A DNA stretch of 64,000 nt from Isoetes taiwanensis (GCA_021234155.1 JAJEKV010000032.1:14524283-14588282); one strand, 5' to 3'; positions 1 through 12,905 are shown, numbered from the stretch's first letter. The notes: generated by a model not told the origin, from the sequence alone. Translations and numbers: made by a program.

Positions 1-149
1 GAAAAACGAGACAAAAAACACAGTAGTCAAAAAACCTATAATAAGTCACAACAATCAAACGATGCCAACCAACCTTTAAACTATCAAATATAACCTAGAA
101 CTAAAGAACAAACTGACTAGATGAAAAAACAAGAAAGATCTATTCAATG

Positions 150-1971
150 GAAAAATTACAACGTAAAAGGCAAATAATCGCGCATGCATGCCGAGAGCCA
201 GATGGCGCGAAGAGAGTGAAGGGAGTAAGGCATGTGTGAATTCATGAAAGAAAACTGCATCGTGAACAAAGGGCTGCCAAGAAGAGGAGTCGACAGCAAG
301 CAACGGCCACCAAGGTGCAGAAGGCCAAGCAAAAACAACTAGTGTAAGCCGTGCTCTGCAAAGACGGGCGTGATGCAACACCGGGGAATCAAGGCGTGAG
401 GAAAGCAGTAGTTATTGAACAAATGCCAATCATAAGATAGTGCATCAGGCGCAATCCGGTGAGGGTAACAATCCTTAGTATTGAAGACTGGCAGCAAGGC
501 ATTAGAAGGGCTAGCAAAACGATCCACATGATGAGGGCCCCAGCGCGCCTCCAAGAGATGAAAAACAGAGGGGGATAAGGAAAACTCATCAAAAGCCCGG
601 ATCTTTGAAAGATAATCAGCCCACTCATTCTCCAATCGTGGAACCCATATCGGCTCCAACTGAATATGATACTGATAGCAAAAAATTAGCACTTCTAGAA
701 GCAAAAAATGAAGTGTGAGAGAACGTGAACCGCCACTCTGTAACAGAAAAAACACATTCTGGTTATCCCCGCGAGCTATTACACGGGATGCAGCCAGTAA
801 GGGAGCACACTCTTGCAAGATCTGAAAAAGAGCAAAGAGTTCGCGCCAAGTAGAAGATTGGAGGTGATCATCTGCTGAGAAAACACCAGAGAAGGAGAGA
901 AGCTGAGAACCGGGACGTGAAAGCCAGCCGCCCCATCCCTCATCACTAGCATCAAAACCCAAGGTAGACTTGAGCACAGTAGGGAGCCATACAGGGGCTC
1001 TATCGAAGTGACGTATAACAGTCTCCCAAAGCTGGATTTCCTGTGACGCAAGAGGGGACAGCAGGAGAGGGGTATCCCAAAGGTCAGCATCACGTAAATC
1101 GGAATGGAGGCCCCAAGTCAAGGCAGCACACAAATGGCCAAGGACTAGACGCAGAGACTGGATAAAACCAAGAAACCGAGCAATATGGCGAGGAGTGACA
1201 TACCGAGAGGCTAACAGGGTAGAACAAAAAGACAAGACCCGCTCCTTTTTAGCCTGGGAAATGCGAAAGAAACCCTCCTGTGCATCCACTATGAAACCTA
1301 AAAAGATTGTGCGGTGTGAGAGACGAAAACGACACTTTTTCCATGCCAAGAGAAAACCGGCCTGCTGCAAGTCGGCAATGACGCGAATCTGGAGAGACTC
1401 AGGAAGGGACTGGCATAGAAACAAAATATCATCGACATAGGGCAAGCAACGAATACCCTGACCTCGCCAAAACCGAACTAACTGTCTAACTAATTTGGTA
1501 AAGACAAAGGGAGCGGAAGCAAGACCAAAGGGGAGGACATTAAAGACGAAAAAAAAAAAAAAAACGACCTTCAAGCTCAAAACCCAAAAAAGTGCGGTGA
1601 GGAGGCCAAATAGCGACATGGTGATACCGGACTTAAGGTCAACCGCAAAGAGAAAATCATTAGGCAGACATAAATGTGAAAGCAGCTCAAGGGACTCATA
1701 CAGGAAGGAGGGAACTATTAAGAAAGAGTTCAAACATCGTAAGTCAAGGATAAGGCTTAAACTTGTTCATGCCTTTGGGGACAACACCCAAGGGGAGCAA
1801 AAAGAAAGGGCAGGAGAGGGGGGGGGCGGCACCCGTGACATAAAGAGATCGAAGCGGCCCGGCGTGCAAAGTCTAGGTGGGCGGACAAAGAAGAGTGATT
1901 TGGGGCGGAAAAAGCAACAGATGGGAGAAGATGACCAAGGGAGGCGATAACCAAACTGGATCAATGCAAAA
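150..1971 (-). pseudogene. DIRS-type reverse transcriptase / RNase H
   Basis: The longest open piece is 339-1,733. In order on the minus strand it shows: a DLRCLNSFLIV block; DLKSG; LPFGLASAPFVFTK; the catalytic YVDDILF; RNase H with FDASDEGWGGWL, STWRELFAL and DNQNVFFLLQSGG; then WVPRLENEWADYLSK and WGPHHVDRFASPSNALLPVFN. The last block is typical of DIRS elements rather than of gypsy, copia or caulimovirus RTs. The frame is broken near a 16-A run at about 1,550, near 1,750, and near 340, after which a LVVFAWPSAPWWPLL block continues the domain in another frame. This copy is inactive as written. It would copy element RNA into DNA. The reading frame continues upstream at 27,504. Confidence 0.92.
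1967..1971. repeat. Target-site duplication, left (CAAAA)
   Basis: CAAAA directly precedes the TGTG terminus of the left LTR. The identical CAAAA follows the CACA terminus of the right LTR at 27,499-27,503. Confidence 0.93.
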
Positions 1972-3610
1972 TGTGACGCTCCTCGCTAAGCGTCTGGCCG
2001 CCCGCCGTACACTTTCGGCAGAAATCCCCCATCCGGCTCAAGAACGCATGGGCCCCTTCGTCTACCCCCGCACTCGAGGTGACTCTTAGTGCGGGGAAGG
2101 GAACACTGAAGGTGTCTTGCGGCGCCTTCCCCTATGGGCTCCTATAACAAATGGAGGCGATAACACGTCGAGAACTAGCATCAACATATACAAATACTAC
2201 CTCAAGGGTAGTGCATCACTCATAAACCAAGGCAAAGATGATAATCACGAACCATAAAACATGAGAGCTCCTACCCCGGCTCCGGACTCGTAAGGAGGAT
2301 GATGGCCAACCGCTAGGCCTCAAGATAGAGCAGACCGAGTCATGGCAATGGCGAGGGCTGGCATAGAACAATGGCTAGGGTTGACCACTCCATCCGCCCC
2401 TCACATTGCATACTTTGCAAATGGGCTAGATGGGGCTCGACGGGACTCTAGCCTTAGGACACGCAATCCCATGGCATCACCCATCCGGGACTACTCCGAG
2501 TTGCATCTCCCCTGGTCCGATGAGGCGGGAAGGGTTGCATCTCCCCTTCCCAGGATCTAGAGGTGCGTGGCGGCTAGAGAATCGATGGCGACACACGATT
2601 CGTACCGTGAACCCCCAAAGCGAGAGCCAAGCCAACACTTGCGGCTCTCGAGGCGGGCAACACCATTGCCCGGGAGGTGTCGGACCCATGCTCGCCCCCG
2701 CGAAGTGACCGACCATAAGCCTAGCCCACTATGGGATCCCCGAAGCCCCCCACTCGGCGGGGACCCCCCCTCCACTTTCCCTCTAGCCCGTTATATGGTC
2801 TTTGAGTCATATCATAGCCTCAATAGCACGGTGGGCTCCTATGCCTGAGCCGCAACTAATAGGAACTAAGGGATCTACTCTAGGAGCATACTACATATGG
2901 CTCTAGGTCTCTATCCCCTTCCCAATACAAGAGGAGCAAACAAGATCAACCAACATCCATACTCATCACATCATGAGTATAATCATAAGAAGAACATCTT
3001 AACCTAATCATACAAATCTAACTAATAGTTAGGGTTCCTTGATTAGGGTTCAAGATGTTGAATATGGGTTCTAGGATGGCTCTACTCTAGATACAAAATA
3101 CTAGCATATACGGAATGCTAATTTCGGATGAGCTATCACAACCACTATCCTACATACACTGCTCCTGAAGCTCTCCCTCCCGGATCCGTGTGCCTCCATG
3201 GTCTCGGAGCTCACGAGATGCCACTCCTACTCCAAAAGCGAGTCTACCTGCTTTGGGGCTGCTGCACCAGATCTATGCCCTGACAAGCGATGTTGAAGCG
3301 GGGTTTCGAGCAGTAGGTGAGTCTCACAGGTGCTAGGGCTGGAAAGAGGTCTAGGGTTAGGGTTTATGCCTATATAAGTTAGGTCCACCTAGGATGCCAC
3401 GTGGCACCAATCGGGTGAGTCTGTGTGGCGGTGCCCCAATAGGTTAAGGCCGTGGATAATGGCTTAACCTATGGTTGGCTAAGTTATGAGAATAACTTAG
3501 CCATGCCCCTAGTGCCACAATCTATGGTATACAAGGCTATGAAGATAGACTTGTATGGTGGCGGATCGAGGAATATCGTATTTATGGCGTATATTCCTGG
3601 ACAAATCACA
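1972..3610 (-). repeat. 3' LTR of the chromovirus
   Basis: 1,639 bp, collinear with 25,850-27,498. It reads TGTG at its left end and CACA at its right end on the plus strand. A TATA-like CTTATATAGGC lies on the minus strand near 3,375, a plausible U3/R promoter. Differences from the other LTR are mostly short indels in GC-rich patches. Confidence 0.95.
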
Positions 3611-3620
3611 TTCTCCCCTT
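3611..3620 (-). promoter_or_regulatory. Polypurine tract
   Basis: AAGGGGAGAA on the minus strand directly abuts the 3' LTR terminus TGTG. This is the expected plus-strand primer position. Confidence 0.92.
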
Positions 3621-4544
3621 AGGACAATCTTTGTCCTCGGCATTGCGCTAAGGTGACGAACCTACCTTATGCTGCACAAGCAACAACATGTCATAACCTT
3701 TAGTTTAGTTTAGCAATCAAGTTTTATTAGTTCAAGTCAAAAATTTAGGCTATATTTGTACTTATACAAAATTATATAGCCTTAACAGGGTTATTTCTTA
3801 CGATAATTCAAAACATTATTATAAGAGTTATTAGGGTTCATAATCTAAATTATGGCTCCCCCTATCTTCTCGTAATGCGCTCCTCGTTGAAGTCCACCTT
3901 CTACTTGCCTGCAAAAGGAGCACATTACGTTAGTTTAGTTAATAATTTGTGGTTTTAGGGGACCACCCCCCTTACCTCCTTGAGCGAACCTCTTGACTCA
4001 AGGTTGTCCTACTACCTTGCCCAAGATCATGGCCCTTTCGGATTTGAGCTTAAGGATCATTTAAGATGCTCCCATCATAAGCCCATGATCGAGTGCTACC
4101 TTGTACTTTCGGTTACCGGTGCGAAAGTACCCCTAGTGCATCATGCCCCACGGGTTTGAAGCTAGGAACGCGTCTCCACGATCCCATCATCGCGCGCATG
4201 ATCACTTTAACCTTCACCATGACCCTCCTACGGCCAGGTGTGCGTACCCCGCATCGTGGCATAGAGATCATCCGATCGATGTCCCATCATCGCCCACCAT
4301 GCCTCATTCCTCACTCACATGACCCTAATGGTCATGCGCACCTCTTTAGTGCGTGTGGCCTAGAAGAATGCCCTAAAGGTGTATCCCATCATCGCCCCCA
4401 CGATCCAAGGTTACGGCACATGCACCCTAGTAACTAGAATGCATGCGCCCGGGCTTAAAACTAACTAACAACATACTAGCTAACCACACGGCAAGTCGGG
4501 TCGACCAAGTGGGAGGCGACTCACCCATCAAACTCCTTAAAAAC
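3621..4544 (-). other. Chromovirus 3' untranslated region with degenerate ~100-bp repeat
   Basis: No coding sequence is seen between the chromodomain stop and the polypurine tract. From about 4,060 to 4,440 a loose repeat of about 100 bp recurs, marked by CCCATCATCGC at about 4,184, 4,279 and 4,384. The remainder is AT-rich and unremarkable. Confidence 0.6.
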
Positions 4545-5960
4545 TCACGGGTATTGCTTCTCCAAGTCTTGCTTCAATACCCATGTCGCATCTTCCACGG
4601 GTAAGTGCTTCCACTTAACCAAATCTTTGGAGGCGAGACCTCCTAGTCTTCTTGAATGACTTATCAAGAAGCAATTCAGGCACTATTTCTACTTGCTCCT
4701 CTGTCATTTCCAACAAGGTTGGAGTATCCAAAACCTCCTCAGGGTTAGGATTGTGCCTTTTTAATAAACTTACGTGGAAGACCTTGTGAATCTTGAGATG
4801 GGCTGGAAGATCCAACTTGTAGGCTTGAGAGCCCACTCTCTCCAAAATCTTGAACGGACCAGCCCACCTAGGGGCAAGCTTCTTGCAGCTCCCAATCCGC
4901 AGCTTGGCTTGCTTCACCTTTATCTTCAACCAGATGCTATCGCCTACCTTGAATTCTCTTACGGTCACGTGCTTGCCGGCTACACTCTTACGCCGACTTC
5001 TTGCTGCCAACAAATAACCCCTTACTTCTTCCACTAGCTGCTGCATATCCCCTAACATCTGCTTGGGATACTTCTACCTTGGACGCGGGATTGTGCGGTA
5101 TGGGGGTTAAGCAGCGGGTGGTACGTAATTTACCATGAAAGGAGACATCGAGATGACTCTGCTTGGCCTTGTTGTAGGCGAATTCCACCAAGTGGATGTA
5201 CTCATCCCACTTGGACTGCTTGTTCCACACATAGTTCCGAAGCATGTCTTCAATGATCCGATTCGTCCTCTCCGTCTGGCCATCTGTTTGGGGATGATAT
5301 GCCGTGCTCATGGGAGCTTCGATGCGAATGGTCTTTGAAGAGGTCCTGCCGGAAGGCACTCATAAACTTGGAATCCCTATCGGATATTATCTCCGAGGGC
5401 ATGCCATGGAGTGCGAAAATCTCCTTACAAATAACTTGGCAGTATCTAGTGCGGTGTCAGTAGTCTTGCAAGGCACAAAATGTGCCATCTTAGATAGCTT
5501 ATCTACGACAACCATCAATGCATCCTTGCCTCGAAGAGTTCTAGGGAGACCTGTGATGAAATCCATGCTTATGACCTCCCACTTTGCATTTGGCACCCCC
5601 AATGGCTCAAGAGCACCTGGAATCCGAAGTTGCTCCGCTTTGGTCTGCTGACATAACTGGCAATCGAATATATGCAGCTATCGCCTCTTCATTCTGGCCA
5701 GAAGTAGCTACTTCGAATCTTGAAATAGGTCTTCATGAAGCCAGCATGCCCTGCTATTGGGCTGTTATGTGTGTCATGAAGAATTAGCTTCCTTACCCCT
5801 GATGATTCGGGCACACACAACTTATGCTTGTGATACAACAGGTTGCCTTCCTTCTTATAATGCTTGAAGGCTTCCCGCTCCTTATCTGTTCTGGCTTCCT
5901 TGGAAAGGCTTTCCCATACCTCCTTGAAGTCCACATCTGTTGGCAAGGACTCCTCAATCT
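4545..5960 (-). pseudogene. Integrase with C-terminal chromodomain (gypsy pol, 3' part)
   Basis: Minus-strand order: a zinc-binding segment (HDTHNSPIAGHAGFMKTYFKIRSSYFWPE, cut here by frames); the catalytic core with SMDFITGLPRT and VDKLSKMAHFVPC; STAYHPQTDGQTERTNRIIEDMLR; then a C-terminal domain (VGDSIWLKIKVKQAKL, GPFKILERVGSQAYKLDLP, HVSLLKRH). A final block, KDLVKWKHLPVEDATWVL, ends at a stop at 4,545-4,547 and is a chromodomain core, placing the element among the chromoviruses. The chromodomain is thought to steer integration toward marked chromatin. At least three frame changes break the protein (near 5,060, 5,360 and 5,690). Integrase would join the cDNA to host DNA. Confidence 0.9.
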
Positions 5961-7153
5961 TCTTGCCAAACTCACTCGAAAGAGTGGAAATCGCATTACA
6001 ATCGTCCTTATGCGAAATGGTCTCACGGAGAGGGCATCTGCTACAACATTAAGCTTACCGGGCTTATATATAATATCAAAATCATACTCCTCAAGGAATT
6101 CCATCCACCTCCTTTGTCTTAAGTTGAGGAGTGGTTTGGGTGAAGAGATCTTGAAGGCTCGGTGATCGGTATCCAAGCTGAAACTTCCTTCCCGTGCCAG
6201 ATAATGCCTCCATATCCTCAATGCCCGACAATGGCTAGCGGCTCCTGATCATGGGTTGGGTAGCGTTGCTCGGCGTCGTTCATCTTCTTTCGAAGCGTAG
6301 GGCGACTACCCTTCCTTCTTGCATCAAGGCTGCCCCTGTTGCTATCTTGCTTGCATCTGTTGCTACCAACTTATCTTTACCGGATCCAGGAGAACAAGCA
6401 GATGCTTTGTCGTTAGGAACCTCTTTAAGCTTCTCAAAATAAGCTTGGACTTTCTCTAACCAATGGCTAGTCAATCCTTAATCTTCTTGGCCTTAGTGAG
6501 GTCCGACAAGGGGCGCCCGCCCGCCAAAGTCCTTGGCCGAACTTTACGTAATATCCCGCCAACCCGAAAGCTTCTTGCTTACGCCACATTCCTTGGAGCT
6601 GGCCAATCAACTATTGCCTCAATCTTAGATGGATCTGTGGAGATTCCCTCGGATGTTACTACATGCCCCAAGTACTCCCTTTCGACTGTTGCAAATGGCA
6701 CTTAGAGAGCTTCCCATACAACCCGATGGCGTCTCAACTTCTCCAACACTTTCACGAGATGTCGACAATGCTCCTCAAAGGGACTTCTTTGTAGATCAGG
6801 ATGTCGTCGAAAAGAAGACAATAACAAACTCATCCAAGAAGTCTCACGAAGATGTCGTTCATGAGGCGCATAAGCGTTCTTTGGAGCATTCGATAGTCCA
6901 AAGGGCATTATTGTAAACTCAAAGTGACCATATAAGCGTTACGAAGCGGTCTTATGGATATCCTCTTCTTTTATTCTTATCGATGGTATCGACCTCAAAT
7001 CAATTTTAGAGAATACCTTTGCTCCTTGCAACTGGTCCATTAGATCATCGCCCTTGGCAATGCATACTTGTTCTTTATCGATACGCTTATTAAGTTTGGC
7101 GATAGTCTATGCACATTCTTAAGCTCCCATCTTTCTTCTTCACAAAGAGTATA
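5961..7153 (-). pseudogene. Reverse transcriptase (C-terminal part) and RNase H (gypsy pol)
   Basis: From the insertion edge at 7,153 the minus strand reads ILFVKKKDGSLRMCIDYR, then IKNKYALPR, YGHYEFT-like sequence, MPFGLSNAP near 6,905, a degraded catalytic region near 6,800, and EHCRHLVKVLEKLRRH. RNase H follows with ATDASKIATGAALMQ near 6,360 and TDHRAFK, then WMEFLEEYDFDIIYKPGKLNVVADALS near 6,060. These are standard gypsy RT/RNase H motifs in correct order but scattered over several frames. The N-terminal part of the same RT is at 19,500-19,720, displaced by the 12.3-kb insertion. Confidence 0.9.
7149..7153. repeat. Target-site duplication of the 12.3-kb insertion, left (GTATA)
   Basis: GTATA here and at 19,495-19,499. 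Keeping one copy and removing 7,154-19,499 restores the minus-strand codons for APILFVKKKDG, so the duplication is read directly against a known protein motif. Confidence 0.9.
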
Positions 7154-7178
7154 AGCCGCGGTTTCATTAAATATGGAC
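7154..7178 (+). repeat. Left terminal inverted repeat of the nested insertion
   Basis: Starts AGCCGCGG and continues TTTCATTAAATATGGAC. Against the reverse complement of the right end, most positions match; the mismatches are in the GC-rich first block and at the AAA/TTT centre. Confidence 0.8.
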
Positions 7179-10100
7179 AATACCTTGAATTGTGGACTTT
7201 TTATAAAAGAGGCGGCCGATAACACTAACATACATCCCCGGCAAGTGCATATATACGCAACAAGTGTGGGAATCTTGGCGGTGTTTGGTAGCTTCTTCTT
7301 ATTCGAAGGACTCAAAGCGTAGTCGATACTCTCTATCTCAATGCGGTCACTAGCGATTGGTCGGCCTCCATCTCTTCTTCCAACAATTGACATAGTTGGT
7401 GGGAACACACGGTTCCCTACTTGAGGACGAGCTCCCACCAAGTGACTGGATAGTCTCGAAGTTGTCTTTCTTATCATCCATTTGGGGTTCTTACGTAGCA
7501 TACCCTAGCCATGTTGGGCACAAGACATCATCGGTGGCGCCAATACAAACATGCCCTTCTTCAAATCCTTGAAAGGATTGAATTACAATGCGGGCTTATC
7601 CTTCAATGGACCAACATAGCGGGGAGTGATGGTTGCAATTGGCTCCACCACAGCCACCACATCCGAGTGCGTCAAGTCTATCTTGCCTAGTCTTGTGGCC
7701 AAAAGTCCTCGTAAGGACCTTCCCGTTGGTGATGTTACTTTCGGATGCTCCAAGAGTCCCATCAATATTCAATTGTCGCCGTAAATTGTCTTTGTATATT
7801 TGGCCGTCTACGTGTGTGCCCTTCTTGTTCGTCGAGCATGCGACCCAATGGAGGATATGCTTATGGATCTTGTTTTGAGCTGACCAATGTCTTTCATAGA
7901 GCTCTTAGGTGCTAGCATCTTGGTTCGGATGGCATTAGGGGTTTTCCATCCTCTCCTTCTTTCCACATTCTTATTCCACCGGCGGTAGCCAATCCACGAG
8001 CGTGGGGCCGAGCCTTATGGTACATGGCGGGCGGTCACCATTCATAGCAAACAAAAGGTCGGGAGGCTCGGTGTGACTGTCAATCTATCTTCCCCATCGG
8101 GGATATACCCTTCTATGAAACCTTTCCAATCACGGAACCTTATGAACAACATATGGCTTTGGCGTGTTGAGATTACGTATGAAATTCATACAACAACTTC
8201 GGGCATGGTTAGCACCCGGCTTTCTTCAAGGTAGATGAAAAATTTCCAAACATAGCATCTATATCGTCATGTGTATGGCCGGGCATCATAAACCCTAACT
8301 CAATCTCCTCGAAAACACCCGGATATACAAGGTATGAAAGATCACGAGAATACATACCTATTTTTGTTTTGTCGGGATGCATTGTCTAGTTGCAATAGCA
8401 ATTTGCGGGGAGGCAGCTTCAATGAGGTCCCTCGGGTTGAGGGATGGCAGCGGGGATGCTCTTCCCGGACGGCGACAACTTGGGCCGCTAAGCGCGTGAT
8501 GGTGTCACGTAAGGCCACGGCCCAATCACGGGACTGATGGATCGAGGCGGTGCAAGATGGCCTCACGCAAACTCATTAGGCAGCTCCAACCTTTTCAAAA
8601 TACTATTCAAAGAACCTACATGGAAGTTGGAGTCGTCGACCCACGGATCAAAGCAAAATTTCCATAGCACCCTCTCCCATGGCGTGGGTAAGTGCACTGT
8701 CAATGAAGTCTTTAGCTTATCTAGTCTCCAAAGGGACTTCCGCGAATCGAACAACTTTGGAATCATAGTCTTTGCACGATCCATTTTGTCGTGAATGATA
8801 CATACAAAGTCTCGAGGATGCCTATGGGATACTTGTCTCCATGACCCGATCTTGGGTGCGACATGATTCTTTGCTCTAGTCTATGTGCCCTTTCTCGATC
8901 ATGCAATATTCTCCTCTCGGCCTCATCCTTGGTCTTGGCGGCTTACGTGCGGATAACCCTCGCCAAGTGTCACACTTGGAGAATGCATTCTTCTTAGCAA
9001 TCTTGGCGTCCTTGAAGCTCGTCTCTCCGTCCTATGAAAATCTGCCGGAGATACCTTCTTACTGTGAGAGCCATCGCCGGCGTTGACCTCTTCGAGAATG
9101 CATGTCCCGTAAACATAGCGGGCAACTTCCTCCACGTTTTCTCGAATCCCATCATCATTCCTCACCTTTCACGGTGAGGTAAAGACTCACAATTTTCCTT
9201 CACAAACATGGAAAAACAGCCTCACGAGGCCAAGGTGGCGCCGCGTGCTTTCATAGTGCACGAATTGCCATGCTTTCGGCCTTTCGAGCAGGGCCGGAAT
9301 ACGCCTTCCACCCGGATACCCCGGGCTTTGAAATCCCAAGACCAAGGTACCAAGCCCTCTCCACGGACACGATGCCTTGCAAGACTAGTCGATGAACCCT
9401 TCTACCCTTCATATTGTTGCCTAACATGTCATACACAAAAGTGGTCTGTCACTTTCGATTTCATGGCAAAGAAATCCTTTTCGCATGTTTATAGCTTGAT
9501 CCCTCTTGAATTTCTCACAACATCTCTGTTTGCAACACATGGTCTTCCTATACCTCAAGATGGCTTCATTGGTTGTTAGCCGATCTATCTTTGGAGGCTT
9601 TGATGCTTTCTTTGGCCGGCGAGAATGGAAGGTGTATTTCGCTTCTCGTGCTGCGGATGCTACGAATCTCAGAGCTGCCACGGCTCGGCGTAAGGTATCA
9701 TCTTTGTTCTGGGCTTTGCACTTAAAATTTCCGACACCTTCACCCCACAAACCCTAACTAGATCATTATTCCACCTCAAAAGCATGCCCGCTTTAGGTAT
9801 TGTCAAACATCTTGGGACCGCAGGAAGTTCACCTCTGTGGGAGGAAAGCCTTCGATGCTGAGACACCCCTACGGTCTTCATACCCAAGAAGCGGTCACAT
9901 CTTTGCATCGTGCGGACCGGTGAAGGATATAAATCCCCCATTTGCGGGGATGGCGGCACAAAGTGATAAATTTAGCGGTCGGTCTCCGTGAGTGTGTACC
10001 TAGTTAGCGACATGGTGTCTCATTTGCTTCCCCTCATTTGTCTTTTTGATGCGGCCCGGCCGTCCACGACATCGGAGTCATGAACATCACTTTCCCTCCG

Positions 10101-10357
10101 GAGAATGAAGGAACCCAATGCCTCACCTAAGGTACTTGCTTACGGGTAGGCCAAAGAGAACATGATGCCCCTCAAACCACGGCTAGAACACCCACACTCA
10201 CAAGTCCATGCGGGATGTCTTTAAAGTGGCATCTCTCCCTAGCTCCCATGGTCCCTTTGCCATTTGCCCGACCATCTTTGAATAGGTACACCTCATGCAC
10301 CAAAAAAAATGAATCAGTTCAAGAGCAAAGTTACAGCACATGCTCCTTAGATGGTGA
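7179..10357 (-). other. Left interior of the nested insertion; gene-like minus-strand fragments
   Basis: Several minus-strand frames look protein-like but are not identified: one at 7,583-7,765, one at 8,563-8,784 (FDSRKSLWRLDKLKTSLTVH...PWERVLWKFCFDPWVDDSNFHVGSLN), one at 8,923-9,165 (ENVEEVARYVYGTCILEEVN) and one at 9,421-9,750. Their composition (Trp, Phe and charged residues in folded-protein proportions) differs from random shadows. They may be remnants of one multi-frame gene read from 9.8 toward 7.2 kb. No catalytic signature was found, so no function is given. Confidence 0.35.
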
Positions 10358-11010
10358 AATTGGGCGGGCGCCCAATTTTCTCCCTGTTGTTACGTAAATT
10401 GGAAAGGTGAAATTGGGCACCCGCCCTATTTCCTCCCCTGATTCTGATGTTTCTTAGGCTGCTCAAATTGGTGGCCCAATTTGCTCCCACAGTCTAGTAA
10501 CTTTGAGGAGTTGAAATTGGGCAGCCGCCCAATTTCCTCCCTGTTGCAGTGTTTCTTAGCTGGTCAAATTGGGCGAGCGCCCAATTTGCTCCCTGGTCTA
10601 GTAACTTTGAGAAGTTGAAATTGGGGCCGCCCAATTTCCACCCTATTTGCGATGTTTCTTAGGCTGCTGAAATTGGGCGAGCGCCCAAATTGCTCCCTGG
10701 TATAGTAACTTTGAGGAGTTGAAATTGGGCACCCGCCCTATTTCCACCCTATTGCAGTGTTTCTTAGCTGCTGAAATTGGCGGGCCCAATTTGCTCCCAC
10801 AGTATAGTAACTTTGAGGAGTTGAAATTGGGCGGCCGCCCAATTTCCTCCCTGATTGATGTTTCTTAGGCTGCTGAAATTGGTGGCCCAATTTGCTCCAC
10901 AGTCTAGTAACTTTGAGGAGTTGAAATTGAACACCCGCCCAATTTCCTCCCTGTTGCAGTGCTTCTTAGCTGCTAAAATTGGCTCCCTGGTCTAGTAATC
11001 TTGAGGTGCT
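10358..11010. repeat. Palindrome array 1: about thirteen ~52-bp half-units
   Basis: Two alternating half-units of about 52 bp repeat along the array. Each begins with a palindrome of the form GAAATTGGGC-nn-GCCCAATTT. One kind continues CCTCCCTGTTGCAGTGTTTCTTAGCTGCT, the other GCTCCCTGGTCTAGTAACTTTGAGGAGTT (both written here without gaps only as far as the consensus is clear). The palindrome centre varies between copies (GGGC, CAGC, CGAG, GGCC), while its arms are largely retained. Confidence 0.9.
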
Positions 11011-11747
11011 ATACATAAATGAAACATAGCCACTCTTTCTAAGGCAGGCACCCAGGAATGATACATATTCAGGAGGTCTATCCGCCCATTTGGCACCCAT
11101 TTGGCCCTGCTTCCATGCTACCGAGATAGAATATATAGGGGACCGAACATACATCTCTCAAAATTATCTTTTTTATCGTCGAATCTTATCATCAATAATG
11201 TTCTATACCAATCGGGCAAAGAATGAGCATATATATACCAAAAGAAACCTACCTTTGGTGAATCATGCGCCATCCATTTGAAGAAGTTCTTTGCCCAAGA
11301 ATGTGAGAGAAAGCGAAATGGCTTAGCAGCTCAAAAGCTTCCTCGAGAGTATTTCAAAAATCAATTCTCCCACCATAGTTCAATATATATTCAAATTCAA
11401 ATTCAAATGCAGGCGGGACGTAAATCAAATATTGGTGGGGCCCTAATTTGAAATTGAAAATGTACCAGGCGGACCGTACTATAAATTTGAAATTAGGCGT
11501 CGTGAGAATTCAAAATTTAAAATTTAAATTTCAATACGTGTGTATGTCAATTTAAAAAGCGCATTTACTTTTTAGGGCACATTTATTGCAAAATTTGTCT
11601 ATTTTTATTGTTACGTCCTTTGGTCCATATTTACTTAAAAGCGTCTATTTTTAGGGTCTTCTTTTGCATGGCGCCACTTGTCACTCATCGGTTAAACCTA
11701 ACCGCCCATTCCTTTTAGCATTAGGCATTCTTTGAGCTTTGTTCATA
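11011..11747. other. AT-rich spacer inside the nested insertion
   Basis: No gene seen. 11,340-11,680 is strongly AT-rich with repeated TTCAAATTCAAAT and AAATTTAAATTT words. Nothing else is supported. Confidence 0.5.
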
Positions 11748-11930
11748 TCGATTTCTTGACGGCCCGACCGCGAGCATATTTAGCCTATCGTGTTCTGCCC
11801 GATTTCTTCCAAGCGCTTACTCCAAGCATCCGAGCCTATCGTTTTCAAATTGATTTCTTCAAAGCGCTAACCCGAGCTACGTGCAATCGTGTTCAAAGTG
11901 ATTTCTTCAAGCGGTATTTGCTAGCTTCAG
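11748..11930. repeat. Short tandem repeat, ~45-60-bp unit, four degenerate copies
   Basis: GATTTCTT(C/G)AAAGCGCTAAC followed by CGAGC and (C)TATCGTGTTC(A)AAA-like sequence recurs at about 11,748, 11,798, 11,848 and 11,900. Confidence 0.6.
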
Positions 11931-12277
11931 TGCCCTTTGCTTTCATGGAAAGTCGACCCGTGAAGGGAGGAAAAAGATGCTTGCTCTTTTCTTCAACTTG
12001 GTTCTTTACATTAGTCGCGGGGAGATAAGCCAGCGGCCTTAAGGAGTCCACCCAATCATATGGTGGCACCTCTCTACGCTTGGTTGTCACTTTGTACCTC
12101 GAGAAGTTGTCTCCTCTGCACCCAATAACCCTTTGCCCGTTGGATCATTCTAATTACCACGAAGGCCCAATTTGTCTCCTCTTGGCTTCATAAGTCCCTT
12201 GGATCACAAATCGGTGAGCCCAAATCTATCAAAGCTCTAAACCTTCTTCTTTGCTTTCTAACCTCCCAAAGCTGGGG

Positions 12278-12905
12278 GCAAATTGGTGAGCCCATTTATG
12301 CGCTCTTGCTTTAAAGTAAGTCATTTGGAGGTCTCTCTTCTAGGTAACCTCATGTCCTGTAAATTGGTAGGCCCAATTTGGGACCCCTGGCCTCTCTCTT
12401 CTTGTAACCTCCTCGCTCACGGCAAATTGGGTGGGAGCCCAATTTGGGACCCTCAGGCTTCTCTCTTCTTGTAACCTCCTCTGCAAATTGGAAGAGCCCA
12501 ATTTGGGACCCTCGAGCCTCTCTCTTCTTGTAACCTCCTGCTGCTCACGGCAAATTGGAGGCCCAATTTTGGACCCTCAGGCTTCTCTCTTCTTGTAATC
12601 TCCTGCTTTCTGCAATTTGGGCAAATTGGGAGGCCCAATTTGGGACCCTTTGGGAGCCTCTCTCTTCTTGTAACCTCCCTGCTTTCTCGGCAAATGGTGG
12701 GGCCCAATTTGGGACCCTCTGGCCTCTCTCTTCTTGTAACCTCCTCTGCTTCACGGCAAATTGGTGCCCAATTTGGGACCCTCGAGCTTCTCTCTTCTTG
12801 TAATCTCCTGCGCTTTCTGCAAATTGGGGAGCCCAATTTGGGACCTCTGCAATCTTTGGTTAGTCTTGTAATCTCCTCTGCTCTGGCAAATTGCTCTTTT
12901 AATTC
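12278..12905. repeat. Palindrome array 2: nine to ten ~62-72-bp units
   Basis: The unit is GCAAATTGG-nn-GCCCAATTTGGGACCCT followed by a CTTCTCTCTTCTTGTAACCTCC stretch and a CTGCT(CACG)G link. Copies start near 12,361, 12,423, 12,483, 12,550, 12,622, 12,690, 12,756 and 12,818, with edge copies at about 12,285 and 12,885. The palindrome is the same as in array 1, but the flanking unit is unrelated. Confidence 0.9.

Noticed and set aside
339-1733. Caulimovirus-type integrated RT
   Set aside because: The RNase H and following WGPHHVDRFASPSNALLP blocks are DIRS-type; no movement protein or coat protein is nearby and a DIRS-like gag is on the same strand.
12453-12836. Long minus-strand ORFs through array 2 (LPNWA-type repeats) and array 3
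   Set aside because: The periodic peptides are a by-product of the palindromic DNA repeats; frames do not persist and composition is that of the repeat.
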